Source: Lycocorax pyrrhopterus obiensis
Taxonomy: Eukaryota > Chordata > Aves > Passeriformes > Paradisaeidae
Direction: 5' to 3'
Assembly: GCA_014706295.1 (NCBI GenBank)
Contig: JACSVZ010000009.1
Span: forward strand, 38,753,768 to 38,817,767
Length of the DNA: 64,000 nucleotides
Position 1 is the stretch's first letter. Each line of letters begins with the position of its first letter. The notes under the pieces are model-generated. The model was not told the DNA's origin, searched no databases, and worked only from the letters and a program-made list of their open reading frames with translations. A program made the translations under genes and the position numbers. This document shows, piece after piece, positions 12,230-24,409 of the stretch.

Positions 12230-13888
12230 ATTGATTTACCAGACACCTCTGAACCTGAATTCACAGGGCAGCAAAACAACCCCTGTGACGCTGCTGTGCC
12301 TGTGGAACAGAGCTGCAGGTCACAGCCTGGGCACAACCCTCCAGTGGCAGGAGCTCTGCAAGGCTGGAATCACTGATGATTAGAGAATCACTGCTTTCAC
12401 ACACAGGGGCTTTGACTGAAAACTCCTAAAACCTGGACATGTTGAAACAGAAATGTCTCTGAAAGCAGGACAGGATCAGGCTAAAATGAGCCAGGAGATC
12501 TGGCCTGCATTTGTTTCCATGCCCAAGTCGAGGGCATTTGTAGCCCAAGGGAAGCCAGAGCGGGGCTCCTGCAGAGCCAGCTGCTCCCAAGCTCCATCCT
12601 GGAGCCCCCCCTGCCCTGCTGTGCCAGCCACTGCTCCCCACCCGCTTCCCACAGCTCCGGGTCACACAAACCAGCACCGCGCACGTGAGGACGGAATTCA
12701 TCATGAAATCACAGCAAAAACTCATCAAGTGTTCTCAAAGTGACCTCACCTGCCCAGCCCGTGCCTCAGCCCCTTCGCTGTGGCCCAGCACGCGGGGGTG
12801 GCTGCCAGGGCCGTGCCAGGGCGGATGGGCAGTGCCAGGGGGAACACCCGCTGCCCAGGCTTGGATCAAAACCTCTCAGGTGTTCCTCAGGCAGGGACAG
12901 GCCACCTGCACGTGGCAGCTGCTCCGCACGCCCTGGTGCAGTGACAGATCAATGCATTGGTGATCACCTTTGCAGGTCACTTCCTAATGCAACAATCAAT
13001 CAAATTTCCTTCCATTCTTTCAAAATTAAGCAGAAAGAAAAAGAGATTTTAGTTTTCTTTTCTTAGCTTATTTTTAACAGAGGCACTACAGAATTATGAT
13101 GGTGTCCTTTTGGTAAACCAAAATGTCAGACACATATTATTCTTTTAAACATCTCCTGGCCTTTCTCTGAAAGGTTAAGGTGGTTTAAATAAATTTAGTC
13201 AAAGTAAATGACAGCTGAGGAAGAGTATTAGAAAACTATACTTATCAACAACCTCTTTTCCTTAAATTTAAACAAGTCATTTACCAAACTGCAGTTTAAG
13301 GAGATCATGACAATATATGCTGTTCCACGGGAAGATGAAAACAACTTTAAATGGTAAAGAAATGTTGGGTGGGAGAAATTACACACAAGTTAGTGAATGT
13401 TAATGCATGGTCTGAACTCTCCTGAAAGTTGCAAACCATGGTTTTTAAAATAATGGGGCAGCAGCCTGGGCTTTCACCTGAGACCTTAAGTGGGAGTTGT
13501 CCTTTTCCTGCTCTTACATCACATTAATGACAGGAACTGAGATGGAGCAGGCAGGAAAAGCGTGGATCCAGACCTCATTGCAAGAGTCACACACACTGCC
13601 TCGGTGTTGGACAGCTGTTGTTGTTTGCCACGGGAGTGCTGCTTGAAGCAGTGGATTTTATATGTATTTTATTTATTATCAAATGCAACTTTAAAAGCGA
13701 TTCTAACGCCCATGAACATTGCAGATGCAATGTGCAAAAATAGTCCAAGTGGGAAAGAAACCATCCCAAACCCGCCAGCCAAATCAGTGGCTCTTTAAGG
13801 TAACTTAGCAAGAGATCATTTATGAATTCGCATGGATAACTGGGATCTTGAACTCATCCCCAAATAAAATGATGATCAAAATACAGTG
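12230..13888. other. Unique sequence, GC-rich then AT-rich
   Basis: Positions 12500-12960 are GC-rich with chance open frames of up to 108 codons. Positions 12990-13420 and 13640-13880 are AT-rich. No gene, RNA or repeat signature was recognised. Confidence 0.4.
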
Positions 13889-14026
13889 AATCTCAGAATC
13901 CCAGGATGGTTTGGGTTGGGAGGGACCTTAAAGCCCATCCCACCCCTGCCATGGGCAGGGACCCCTTCCACTATCCCAGGCTGCTCCAAAGCCCATCCAG
14001 CCTGGACTGGGACCCTTCCAGGGATG
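13889..14026 (-). mobile_element. CR1 LINE 3' fragment
   Basis: Antisense CR1: a tandem 'aatctcagaatcccagga' start, 'tggtttgggttgggagggacc', 'ttaaagcccatccca', the 'ctgccatgggcagggac' palindrome, 'cactatcccaggctgctcc' and 'ttccagggatg'. It is truncated where the upstream CR1 body would continue. Confidence 0.9.
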
Positions 14027-14899
14027 TAAATAACACACTGAGATCATTTTTTCCCACTGCCATCTGCTGAGGAAGCAGTACCAGTGAGCAGATACCACTG
14101 CACCGCTGGGATCCGGAGGCAAGGCCTGTTCCCTGGCACTGCTGATGTTCTCTGCTGCTCCTTGGCCACCTCCTTCCTCACCCCAAGAGCCAACATGGGT
14201 CACTCCCATGGTATATTCCAGCAAATTCCCATTTTCCTGCAACAAATCCCAATCCCACTGCACATCCCTGAACCTATTGCCCCTGTAGACAAAGGGAAAG
14301 TGGGGTCACTTATTTGGGCCCCAGTTTAAGCACATTCTCAGTGCTGGTTGCACCAGCACCTCTGGCAAACTGCAGGAGGAAGAGGAGCTGCCTTGCACCA
14401 GCCTTTTTCTAGGCTGTTTACTCCACACACAACTCAGGCAGGATCACGAGAGAAAACTCTTGTGAAGACAAGAATATTCATTTTAGTGTTTGTGTTTACT
14501 GGTCTATACCGAAGCAAGGACCTCCTGTCCAAGGACTTACTATAGTTTTTACTTACTTTATCACTATTTTAATTACCACATAATTACAAACCCCTGCTTA
14601 AACATTTCCCTTCAAACTCATCAGAAAAGCAACGAAATCCAACTTTCTGCAGTTACACCACAGCACAGCTCCAATGAAATCGTCACTTTCAGGACTCTGC
14701 AGCTGAAATTTAATTTTTTCCTTGTCCGTAGGAAAGCCGGAATTACTCGTTCGCTGGCCCAGCACGAAGGTCTTACAGATTCGTCCCAAGTTTCCATAGA
14801 AATGCATTGATTAGAGCCTAATTCCCGTTAATGTTGTCTCCTTCCAGCACGCTCTGCTTGCTTACACCACGGAGCCCCTTCCCTCACAGCCGCCCTCAG
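14027..14899. other. Unique non-coding sequence
   Basis: No gene is recognised. Composition is mixed, with AT-rich patches at 14460-14640. Open frames of up to 111 codons overlap the neighbouring CR1 copy or show no domain. Confidence 0.4.
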
Positions 14900-15190
14900 C
14901 TTTTGTTCGGCTCAGTAGGTTTCCTAACTGCTGGATTTTATTGAGTTAAATCAAGCTGTCACTTCATCTGCCTGAAGGATGACTCAAATACAACACATAA
15001 TAATAAAAGAAAAGTAGGATAAAATAATCTTGTCAAGCCAGAAAAACTGATTGCTTGAAGTTGTAGCCTTCAATCAATACACTAATTCCACAATTTATAC
15101 CTCTTTCAATTGGAGAGGAAAGAAACCCTGATATGGTATTTCTTGGCTCACTGACCAACTTTGACCTTCTATCTATGTGAATGTGGGATT
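14900..15190. promoter_or_regulatory. Candidate conserved non-coding element
   Basis: This is a repeat-free AT-rich block with several homeodomain-type cores (ATTA/TAAT) and CAATCAATA, CTGTCA and TTATTGAG motifs close together. It has the look of vertebrate developmental enhancers. The call is an inference from composition and motif density only, as conservation could not be tested. Confidence 0.25.
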
Positions 15191-16322
15191 AGCAAGTGCC
15201 GCTGCTTAGTGAAATCACCTATGAAAACAGGGAAGCAAATAAGTGGCATTTGAGGCTCAAACTAACTTTATTAATTCCAGCAGGGCGAGGGGTGTTTATT
15301 GCTCAGGCACTCTGGGCTCGCAGCAGAGGCCACGGGGCTGCTGGGTTGGGGTTTGGTGGCTGGAGAGAAGGGGCAGCAAAGCTCTGGGACCCTGGCACCC
15401 GAGCCACCAGCGGGAGGTCCCCCCAAAGCCACCCACACTGTCACCTGCCCAAGGGAAATCCCAGCAAAACCAGGCTGTGGCCGCTTGTGCTGCACACAGT
15501 TCCCTGGCTGGAGTCAAGTGGACAAAGCCAGTTTATCCAGGCAGCTCAGAAACCAATTTCTCAAGGAATAATGGCCCATTTTGTAATTTGCTATTTTTTT
15601 TCAGTGTCCAGTCATCACAAACCTCTCTTTTTTTTGTAAATTATCATTAATCTGCATAGCTTTATAAAAGAACAATCAAACCGTTCATCTAAAAATTCAG
15701 GATGCTCTTTGGCTGTCAGGTTCCTGCTTTGCTTTCAAAATTCCTCCCCTGCAGGCACAGGCCAGGAAATAAAAATTCTTTGTTTAGGGAGGCTTTTATA
15801 CTTCACCGTGCCACCTGCTCAGCTCAGGTTGTGGCAGGCTATCAAACAGGCCTGGAACGAGGAGTCTCCCTGCCCTGGGCCTCCGAAAGGAAAAGACAAA
15901 CCTGTGCAGGGTGGCAGATCAGCTGTGGTGTGGAAGTGCCAGTCCACACTGCTTGAAATAATAAAGGTACTTAAGGCAGTGCAACAGGGCCCAGCTTTCC
16001 TTTGCCTGGGAAAAGCTGGTGGTTAATAAACAGCCATTTCTCCGTTTTTCCAGGGATACTCCTTGTGCTTGTTCTCAGTGATTTCAGCAATACCTGCTGA
16101 CCTGAGAAATCAAGGCTGGAACAGAGCCGTGCCCAGCCTGGGATGATCTCCGAACACAGCCTGGAATAACTGAGATCCCAAATCGGCATCACAAGTGGCA
16201 ACTCACCTCAGGGCAACAAATGCCAAAGCTCCCACATTCTTGGAGCTGCTTCCTACCCCTTGTGCCCTTCCTTTGTCTCACTGGTGGGGTCAGAAACAGG
16301 GCAGTGCTGTTCCCAAACAGAC
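15191..16322. other. Unique non-coding sequence
   Basis: The overlapping open frames at 15196-15650 (up to 147 codons on both strands) show no domain, and the GC-rich 15290-15500 segment explains why they stay open. No repeat or RNA gene was recognised. Confidence 0.4.
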
Positions 16323-16525
16323 AAGGAAGATGTTCTTATACAGTGAGGATGGGCAGGCCCTGGCACAGGGTGCCCAGAGCAGCTGTGGCTGCCCCTGGAT
16401 CCCTGGCAGTGCCCAAGACCAGGCTGGACAGGGCTTGGAGCAGCCTGGGACAGTGGACAGTGTCCCTGCTGGACTGGATGAGCTTTGAGGTCCCTTCCAA
16501 CCCAACCATTCCAGAATTCCCTGAC
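16323..16525 (+). mobile_element. CR1 LINE 3' fragment
   Basis: Sense CR1 begins at the 'aggaagatgttcttata' block, then 'ggcaggccctggcacagggtg', 'cccagagcagctgtggctgcc', 'ggagcagcctgggacagtgg', 'gaggtcccttccaaccc' and a degenerate 'ccattccagaattcc' tail. The 'tgcccatggcaggggtgg' segment is replaced by 'tgctggactggatgagc', a variant also seen at 58279-58715. Confidence 0.9.
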
Positions 16526-19289
16526 TCCAAGTACCACTGAGCAGCTGGAAACTGAATCCCTGGGTAAAACCAACCAGCAACAAGCACAATAACATCCAAC
16601 ACCTGCAGCATCCCTGACTGCTCCTGGATTTCTGCAGCCCCTGGCCACGTGTGCAAGGAGCACAATTAAGCTTTTGTGTTCCTTTTAGCAAGACACAACT
16701 TTGATTAACCTTTCCTTTACTCACAGTTTACTTTGCTTGGAGTAGAACACGCTGCTGGAGACGTTTCCTCTATTTTTTTCCAGGGAGTGGATAGTATTTC
16801 CCCAGGCACCAGCCCAAGCAACAGGAACACCTCCGTGGAATATTAAGCAGCCCCTAGAACACAGTCCTGGGGTAACTGCACTTCCCACCAGCCTCACCCT
16901 ATCCCAGGCAGCAGCTGGCACCAGGCCCCTCCAGGTTAACTCAGAGCTGATCCTCAGCCTCCTCACCACCCCCCCCAGCACATTTCAGCTTCTCTCTTTA
17001 ATAGGGGAACAGAGTTAATGATGCAGCATTAATGGAGAGAAATCAAGCACACACGTGTCAGGTGGTCACCTCACCCTCGGAATGTCCTGACTCAGAAATG
17101 CTGAATTATTCACACCTGCCTCTGCTTTAACATTGGGTATTTATGGGCAGTTTTCACAGCAAAAAGAGAAAATACCAAAGGAAAATGAAGAAAAATACAA
17201 AAAGAGGAAAGGTTTACTGGGTATCAAAATGCTCCCTTATTGATTATAAGCCATAAATGAAAATAAACATTAAAAAATGCTCCAGGTGAGATCTTAGTCT
17301 CCCCAGACACTTTTCACATGCCTAATTTGTATCTTCTTTATCAGAGGTACAAATATCTGCAGGAAATAAGGGTCTGCACCAAAATACTCTGTGCTTTCCC
17401 CTCTCCTTCCTTTTCAAGGGAAGGGGAATAAAAGAAGACATTTGCAGGAGAGGAGGCACAGCCCCTGAGCCCACTGATCACATTGTCCTTGGATTTCTGC
17501 TGCGATGAGGGATGAAGATGCATCTCATGCTGATCCTTTGAAGCTCATGGAGATGAAGGTTAAGAGGCATTTGAAGTTGTTAGTTTGTTTGTGGCCAGGG
17601 AGGGAGGTGCTCGGTGCCCTCAATCCTGCAGGCTCGGGGATGTCACCGGGACTCACCTCCTGACATTCAGTCCCATGGCAAGAACAAAGATTAGAGCCAG
17701 GGTCAGCCCGTGCCAGTCCAATTTCACTCAAAGTTTTATTGCCAACACCATTGTTCATCTGATTGTTCCCAAACACTTTCTTTTAACAGAAATGCCGAGA
17801 TTTAGCCTTATTTTCAGCCATCGATTACAGTGCTGTCAGCTGAGCAAATACTGGGCTGGAAATTGCAGTGTACTTGAGAAAGTAGGGGAAAATCTATCAG
17901 AAATGAACAAAAATTGCTCATGGAATAAGCAAATAAGGGAGATGGGCTCTGGGGCTGAATAAACAGCTCGTGTGGTGTGTGCACAAAAGTGAGGTGCCTG
18001 CCCCCCCAGCTGCCCTGGGAACCCGGGATGTGGGACTCTCTAGTAAGGAGAAACAAGGAGCTGAACACTCCAGGATACCCATGGATCTTTTTATCTGAAT
18101 ACCCAGCTTTGCTGACCAAAACAAAAAAGCAAATGCTGTTATTTGAATGTATATTAAGGATCTAAACCATGGGAGTAACACTGGTTTGAAAGACTGCCCG
18201 GCCATGGCTCGGCTGTAGCACCTCCATCCTCCCCCCCCGCCTTGAAACACAGAGGTCGCAGCTCCAGATCAGCTCCTGGCTCCCTAATACAGCTCAGGAA
18301 TGCCCCAAACAGCTTCACCGCTCTCAGGAAACAAAAACACAGCGAGCAACAGCAACCACACAAAAATAGGAGTGAAGAGTAAACCCAAAACGCCTTAAAC
18401 AGGCACAAAATAATTCTGTTCCAGGCCTGCAGTCCAATAATTTCACAATGAAGCCTCAAACACCATCCCAGTCCAGGCCTCACAAGCCTGGTACCAAGAG
18501 CTCTGTCTTCTGTGTTTTCCTTTCAGCAGTGGCAGTGACAGCACTGCTGCCTGGAGGCTGCACAAACTCTGCAACACAGAGCAGGGACCCCCCCAAAACC
18601 CATCAGCCCGACCCCGGGGATGCAGCAGGGGAAGGGACGAGCCCGGAGAGCGTGCTGAGCCCCGGAGCAGCGGCGGTCTCAGCACAGCAGCTGCCTCCCC
18701 ACGGCCAATTGTCCTGTAGGAATCGTGGCAGAGGGACCTGGAAGGAGGGCTTTGAGGGCAGAGAGGGCAGTCGCTCCATGGATTTCGTAGGAGCGCAAGG
18801 GGCAGCACAGGGAGGAGCAGGATGGTGCCAGGCACTGCTGGTGAGGGAGCTGCAGCCCAGCACTGCCCGTGGGAGGGGGACATGGGACCCTCCTCCCCAA
18901 GGGAACCACCAGGGACATGCCTGAATGGGCCCAGAACCAGGCAGGGAACCCTCTCGGTGATTACCAGTGCCAGCCACACCTGGCTTGGAGCCCAAACCCT
19001 TGGCCAAGCTCAGTGAGCCCAGCACAGCCCCAGGGTCACTGGAGCTACCCCGGACTTGTCCCAGGGCTGTGGGGAACCTCAGCTCTGTGCCCACACTGCC
19101 CGTGGTGGGGTCACTGGGACTCACCAGCCCCTCCTCGCCTCCCAGGCTGGCTCACCTGAGCTCCAGCTGATGGTTTCCTTCTCTCAGTGAAATGTTGCTC
19201 TCTCTTTTGGTGCTGGCACTTGGAATTTAAAGAGAGAGCAGGAGAGTGACAGGGACTATATACAGCAGGGCAAATATTTGTTGTATAAG
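16526..19289. other. Unique non-coding sequence
   Basis: No gene is recognised over 2.7 kb. Positions 17100-17350 are AT-rich. Short C-runs occur near 16970, 18001 and 18231. Positions 18540-19150 are GC-rich with overlapping open frames on both strands of up to 178 codons and no domain. Positions 17690-17800 contain ATTG and TTATTG motifs in unique AT-rich DNA. Confidence 0.4.
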
Positions 19290-19306
19290 ATAAACACACA
19301 ATTATC

Positions 19307-19351
19307 TAAAATGTAATCTTAATATGACTTATTAAAATAGATTACATTTTA
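19307..19351. repeat. AT-rich imperfect hairpin (13-bp perfect arms)
   Basis: The arms TAAAATGTAATCT (19307-19319) and AGATTACATTTTA (19339-19351) are exact reverse complements. Inside the 19-base spacer, TAATA (19320-19324) pairs with TATTA (19330-19334) around a TGACT loop, leaving a 4-base bulge on one side. This gives an 18-pair stem over 45 bases. It could be a folded RNA, a paired homeodomain site, or a MITE-like remnant. Confidence 0.8.
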
Positions 19352-19810
19352 ATGTGCACTGCAATTTGCACATCATCCAGCACACTCTGGATATGCAGCT
19401 TCCCCTGTGCCTCTCCCCTGACAACCTGCACCGCTGGAGATACAGAGAGGCGAAAACCCCGCCGCTATCTCCCTCTAAATGGCTCCATTTGGTGTTGATA
19501 GTCAGATACAGTTCTCACCTTTATCCCAGCTTGTTTCTGACCCACTGAGTTCGTGTTAATCACCCCTGTGGGCACCAATAATTTCCCCATATGTGGAATT
19601 TGATAAGTTAGAGCACCCACTTCATTTCAAGAAGATTCCAGCTGGCTATCCAGTTATCGCTATGGACAGCTTCAAGCACTTCCATGCTGGTCCTTGTATT
19701 CTGAGCTTTATCAAGTGCTTTGCACTTTTTGTCTTTTATCTCTTAATTGAGACCTGACTGCAAGAAATGCCTATCTCTTAAAGTGTGGTGCATTAAGTAT
19801 TAACTTGAAC
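19352..19810. promoter_or_regulatory. Candidate conserved non-coding element
   Basis: Repeat-free, moderately AT-rich DNA following the hairpin, with TTATC, TTAATTGAG, TTTATC and GCTTTATCAAG motifs in 19570-19760. Its look matches vertebrate developmental enhancers, but this is compositional inference only. Confidence 0.2.
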
Positions 19811-20565
19811 TGCTTTGGCTACTTGAGGTACAGAAAAACCTTAAGAAGCTGGGAAAAGGGTGAAAAAAAATCTCCCCAAATCTCTGTTTAGAAAAACTGT
19901 GTAAATGCTGCAGTGCAATAAAAAAAAAAAAGAAAAAAAATAATTTTCTTCCTTCTCTGCCTCTTCCCACAAGTAAAAGGAAAAATAGAAAAGGAAAGTG
20001 TGTATTACAGACAGAAATAAACTCCATCTACTTGTTTGCTTAACTGGAAATGCATTAAAATGCAAAGGGCCTGGGAAAGGAAAGTGTTAGGAAATGAATG
20101 TGTATGAATAAGAAATTGTTCACAATTAAAGGTGGTAAAGAATTCTTTTCTCACCGAATGATCTGTTCAGTCCATTCAGTTGTCAACAGCAGCAGCTGAA
20201 TCTCCTCATGGAGGAGCTGGGCGGGTGTGTGATTGCCACAGACACCCTCTGATGGGGAATATCTGTATTTTTGGAACCATCTCTTCCCAGAACGACTCTG
20301 AGCAAAGGGTGTGGAGTCTGGCAGAGCCAGGACAGCATGGAAGATGCAGGTTCTTTTTTGCTGCTCCACTCTACACTTACTCCTTCCCCACAGACGTGCT
20401 TTGCATTCAGCCACAGCCCCGAGAGTGGAAGTGTTGCACTCCCTGTTGGCATCTGAAACCCAGAACCTGATCTGGGCTTGTGTTTTTCATCATTTTCCGG
20501 GGAAACAACCTCCCTGAAAAGCTGCTCTCAAACTGCCTGAAGAACCTCTCCTCGTCTCCCTGGCA
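19811..20565. other. Unique sequence with A-rich tract
   Basis: An A-rich tract (mostly A, 19919-19941) lies in an AT-rich segment. The rest is mixed. No gene was recognised; open frames of up to 127 codons overlap the following CR1 copy or lack domains. Confidence 0.4.
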
Positions 20566-20875
20566 GGAGGGGGCAGCCAGGTGGGAGTTGGTCTCTTCTC
20601 CCAAGGAACAAGGGGCAGGACGAGAGGAAATGGCCTCAAGCTGTGCTGAGGGAGGCCCGGGTTGGACATCAGGGAAGATTTCGTCCCTGAAGGAGTGGTT
20701 AAGCTCTGGCACAGGCTGCCCAGGGCAGTGCTGGAGTCTCCATCCCTGGAAATGTCGGAAAAACGAGTGGACGTGGTGTTTCCCAGTGTGGTTTAGTGGG
20801 CATGGGGGGATTCAGCTGAAGGTTGGGCTTGATGACTCTGGAGGTCTCCTCCAGCCTCAATGATTCTGTGATTCT
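20566..20875 (+). mobile_element. CR1 LINE 3' fragment (about 310 bp)
   Basis: Sense CR1 of the subfamily with 'ggcagccaggtgggagttgg', 'tctcttctcccaaggaacaa', 'gaggaaatggcctcaagctg', 'ggttggacatcagggaag', 'ggcacaggctgcccaggg', 'agtctccatccctggaaatg', 'gtggtttagtggg' and a terminal 'tcaatgattctgtgattct'. This is the long-known avian CR1 3' consensus form, and the doubled terminal octamer is intact. Confidence 0.95.
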
Positions 20876-22182
20876 CCGAGTTGGACATCTAAGCTCAGAA
20901 TATGTTTGAAAACACTGGCACAAATGTCCTTGTGCAGCAATTTTATCCTCTGTAAAGTGGGGTGAAAACGTTCCAGTGTCAGCTTAAAACCTTTGGACCT
21001 ACACAGGTCCCACACTGTGCTGTCCTGGCAAAAAAACTGGGATCCACATATTCTTCATGAATGATCCCTTCCTTTTTTAAAGCAAAACTAAGCAAGGCAT
21101 GAACTGCTTTTTCTAGCCCAAACCCAGTTTCTCAGGAGGACCAGGCAATATCTTTTTGCCAATGAATTTGCAGCATGGAAAAGTAGAGGAAAAGCAGGAC
21201 TTGCCCTTTCCAGGAGCCCTCTGACTCCTGGAGCTCTGCCCTCCCCACTACAGGAGTCACTCGCAGGTGGTTCTCCTGCACTGGATGTGGACCAGTGTTG
21301 TTTCCCTGAATATTAACATGAAATAACAATAAATCAACCTTTCAAAGGCTCTTTGCCCATTCACAGAGCACAGGCGAGTTCAGGTCTCAGTGTAACCTGA
21401 GTGTGTCCCCACTCCTGCAGCTGCAGGTGTGTTCTTCCACTGATTTATCAAGGTACCAGTTTGCTGCCCCCAAAAAAGCCACAAGCAAGGCAGACAAGAC
21501 CACACAGGACTGTGTGGGGCAGATTAGGAGAAGGAAATATTGATAAGCCAAAAGACATTTTTCCTTTCAAAGACAAGGGCAGCAGCAATAATCCCATAGT
21601 GAGTGAGAGTATTCTCACCTTCCTGCCTGGAGGATGTTACAGAAATCAGAAAAGTAAAGCAAAGGCCCTGAAAATGAAGGTAAAATTGCACAGAAAAGCA
21701 CTTCAAAAGGGTTAGAAGAAGGTACCTGTGGTTCTTGAGGGGCAGAAGGGCCACTCACAGAGTGGGAAATAAAGACAGGAGGATATTTTGGCTGGTTGGG
21801 AGTAAAACCAGAAGAGAACCAAAGCACCAAAGAAGTACAGGGTAGAAAAGGAATGGAAAGGGAATTTTTTTTACATGTCTGACACTGAATAACTGAAATC
21901 AAATCTCTTATGCAACAGAAATAGAAGGCAACCGAAGTGCTATCAGAAAAGACAGAATTCACCTGCAAGAAGTCAAACTCTTTGCCATGGCATCAGATAT
22001 TTAACAGCATCCCCAGATATCAAAAGGTTTTTTACCAATTACAAACTCCCACTTGTGTCAGAGGTCTACAACAAAGAAAAAACTGTGAAGAACCCATGAT
22101 CTGTTACTCTTTTCTTGCCAGTTCACAACATTTTGGGTTAGTTTTGGGGAGACTCTGTAAAGTCAACACACGAAGAGAGTTG
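20876..22182. other. Unique non-coding sequence
   Basis: No gene is recognised. Positions 21640-22140 are A-rich. The minus-strand frame at 21615-21968 (117 codons) has no domain. No known repeat was recognised. Confidence 0.4.
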
Positions 22183-22288
22183 GCTGCCACAAACTTGTAC
22201 AAATCCCTTCAGTGAGTGAATCAGTGGCACAAACCTGTACGAATACTCCCAGTGAATCACTGCCACAAACTTGTATGAGCCCCTTCAG
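22183..22288. repeat. Three-copy short tandem repeat
   Basis: Three imperfect units of 41, 36 and about 29 bases start with 'ctgccacaaacttgta' or a near variant: 22183-22223, 22224-22259 and 22260-22288. The units differ by substitutions and by a 4-5 base indel around 'cagtgagtgaatca'. This is a small local duplication with no coding frame. Confidence 0.8.
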
Positions 22289-22769
22289 GAACCCCTGCGT
22301 GGCAGTAGGGACCAAAGGACCATGTTTTAAGAGCCAAGCTGATAGCTAAAACAACACAAAATGTAAATCCTGCTATCACACAAATCCCCCCCAGCACACA
22401 GAAGAACAGGAGCACACCCAACTCCAGGGATTTCATCCCCCCCTCCCCAGCTCAGCTCCCTCAGCAGGCTGGGCTCAGCCCTCCACCCACACAGAAATGT
22501 CTCTGCATTTGGCACCTGTTCCCACAGCCCCCAGGCACTGTATTCCCTAAACCCCCCGAGCCGTTTGACTGCGGAGACGCCTGTGTTATTGTCAGATTCA
22601 AGAGTTAAATATTCCAGGAGGAATTTGTTCCTGCACAGTGATACATAATGCCTGAAAACCCCCTGCACCAATATTGCTCTCAAATTGGCAGCAAGTGAAC
22701 AAGGGACATGAAGGATGCTTCAGCACAGTAACCTATCCTTCCTTCTCTCCTGGGAGCCACTTGGCCAGC
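22289..22769. other. Unique non-coding sequence
   Basis: No gene, RNA or repeat was recognised. The minus-strand frame at 22327-22683 (118 codons) has no domain. Confidence 0.4.
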
Positions 22770-23900
22770 TTTCATCCTCATAATTATAATAAATTTGACA
22801 TTTCATAGATAATATTGATTTCTGTATTTTAGCATTTCACCATAGGTGACAGTCTAGCGTCAAGAATGAAATTTCTATTGATCTCCAGCGCATTAATCTC
22901 TCATGTGTATGTGATCATTTTTATAAGACCTTTTACTGCACATAAATCAATATTTCATATTTCCAGCTATGCCAGAGGAGATGTCATATTTGTAAACTGT
23001 GAGTTGACACCTGCAATTCCTTCCTGTTCAGCTTCAACTGTTCAGTAACAGTCGATTCAGGGTTGGGAAAGGATCAAGCTCCAGAAACAAGCGAGATGAA
23101 AAAGAGGGATGTAGAATACAGTAATTAGCTTAATGAACAAAGCAGCGGAGTAAGTGAAATAAAGCTGTGTTTCTTCTGCTTACACTTGCCTCATGAATAC
23201 AAACATCTTTAGGGAGGTTTGCTAAGCGACTGATAACGCATTTTAATATGTTTAGAGCGCATTATAGTATAAATGTATTAAGGAAATAGAAGCAGTTAGG
23301 AAATTAGGCAAACTCCTAAATTAACTGCCTTGCTTGATACACCCTTATATCCATCTGAAATTATCCCTTTTACGCACAGCATTGCCGGCTATTTTAACTT
23401 GGAGATGGTACAAGAACTATTTAGTCACCATTTAAACCACTATGAATAACTCTGTAATTTAGCAAACAATAATTAGAGTAATAAAATTCTCCTCTTTGAG
23501 CTGAAATATGAACTTCCCACAAACAGAAAATGGTACCAGGAGAAGAAAAAGAGTAAATCACAATGAGACCTGGATCTCCTCTTTGTAGAGGTTTAAGTGA
23601 ATCAGTTCAAAACCACATGAATAAAACATCTTTAAATAATATAGAATCCATATCTAAATAAATAAAACTGTCCAGCCGCTTTGGGATTTGCTAAATTAGT
23701 TAAATGAGCAATTACAGTGTGATGTCCAGTGGCCCCAAACCCCCTTACAGCATTCAGCACTTTAAATTATTTGCTGTATTAACAGTGACCTCCTCTAGTT
23801 TGGACAGTTTAATAGTTTGGGACAGCAGTGGATAATCTGTGATTTAACAAACGGAGTCACTTAAAGCGACATCCATAATCCATATGCAGACACAGATACT
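22770..23900. promoter_or_regulatory. Large AT-rich block, candidate conserved regulatory element(s)
   Basis: About 1.1 kb of repeat-free AT-rich DNA dense in homeodomain cores: TAATTA-type motifs near 22780 and 23120, and AATAATTAGAGTAATAA around 23470. ATTTGCT/AAACAT-type (POU, forkhead) and CTGATAA (GATA-like) motifs are also present. Interspersed CpG-containing words (aacgca, gcgcat, acgcac) are retained. Retained CpGs in AT-rich, repeat-poor DNA are typical of deeply conserved enhancers near developmental regulators. No coding potential is seen. Conservation is inferred, not shown. Confidence 0.4.
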
Positions 23901-24409
23901 CACAAAAGCACTGTGCCCGTTCGGTCCTGGGCGTGTGCACAAAATCACAACCGCGAGCTCTCACAGGTGATCTGAAGCAGCCCTTCCCTCAGTCACTGTG
24001 GAATTACAGGGCATTACCGGAATACAGTCAGGATCCAGCCCAGTGCTGAGCAGGGCTCGCCCCTGCTCTGCCAGCGCTGCACAGACGGAGCCGCCGGGAC
24101 AACCACCACAGATATTGCTGGAGCCACACTCGGATGAGGGGCCCGTTGTAGGAAGCTCCTCAGCCCTCCTGCCCAGCCAAAGGCTGATTTTGGAACTCCT
24201 GTCCTACACCAATTTCCTACAAGCACTATTGACACCCTATTATTTCCAATTATACGCCTGCTCACGGCACGGAAATGGTGCTCTGGCTCGGGCCTAAAGG
24301 CCAATCCTTCCCGTCCATCTCCAGACATGTGCGTGCCCATGAAGTGTGTCACCCCGTGCCTGTGTTAACGCGGTGACAGACACCTTATCAAAGTGTGACT
24401 GACGAGCCC
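23901..24409. other. Unique sequence between AT-rich block and CpG island
   Basis: A transition from AT-rich to GC-rich DNA. Overlapping open frames on both strands around 23998-24352 (99 and 112 codons) have no recognisable domain. No repeat was seen. Confidence 0.4.

Noticed and set aside
18443..18979. 178-codon minus-strand frame
   Set aside because: No domain, overlapped by plus-strand frames of similar size in a GC-rich patch.
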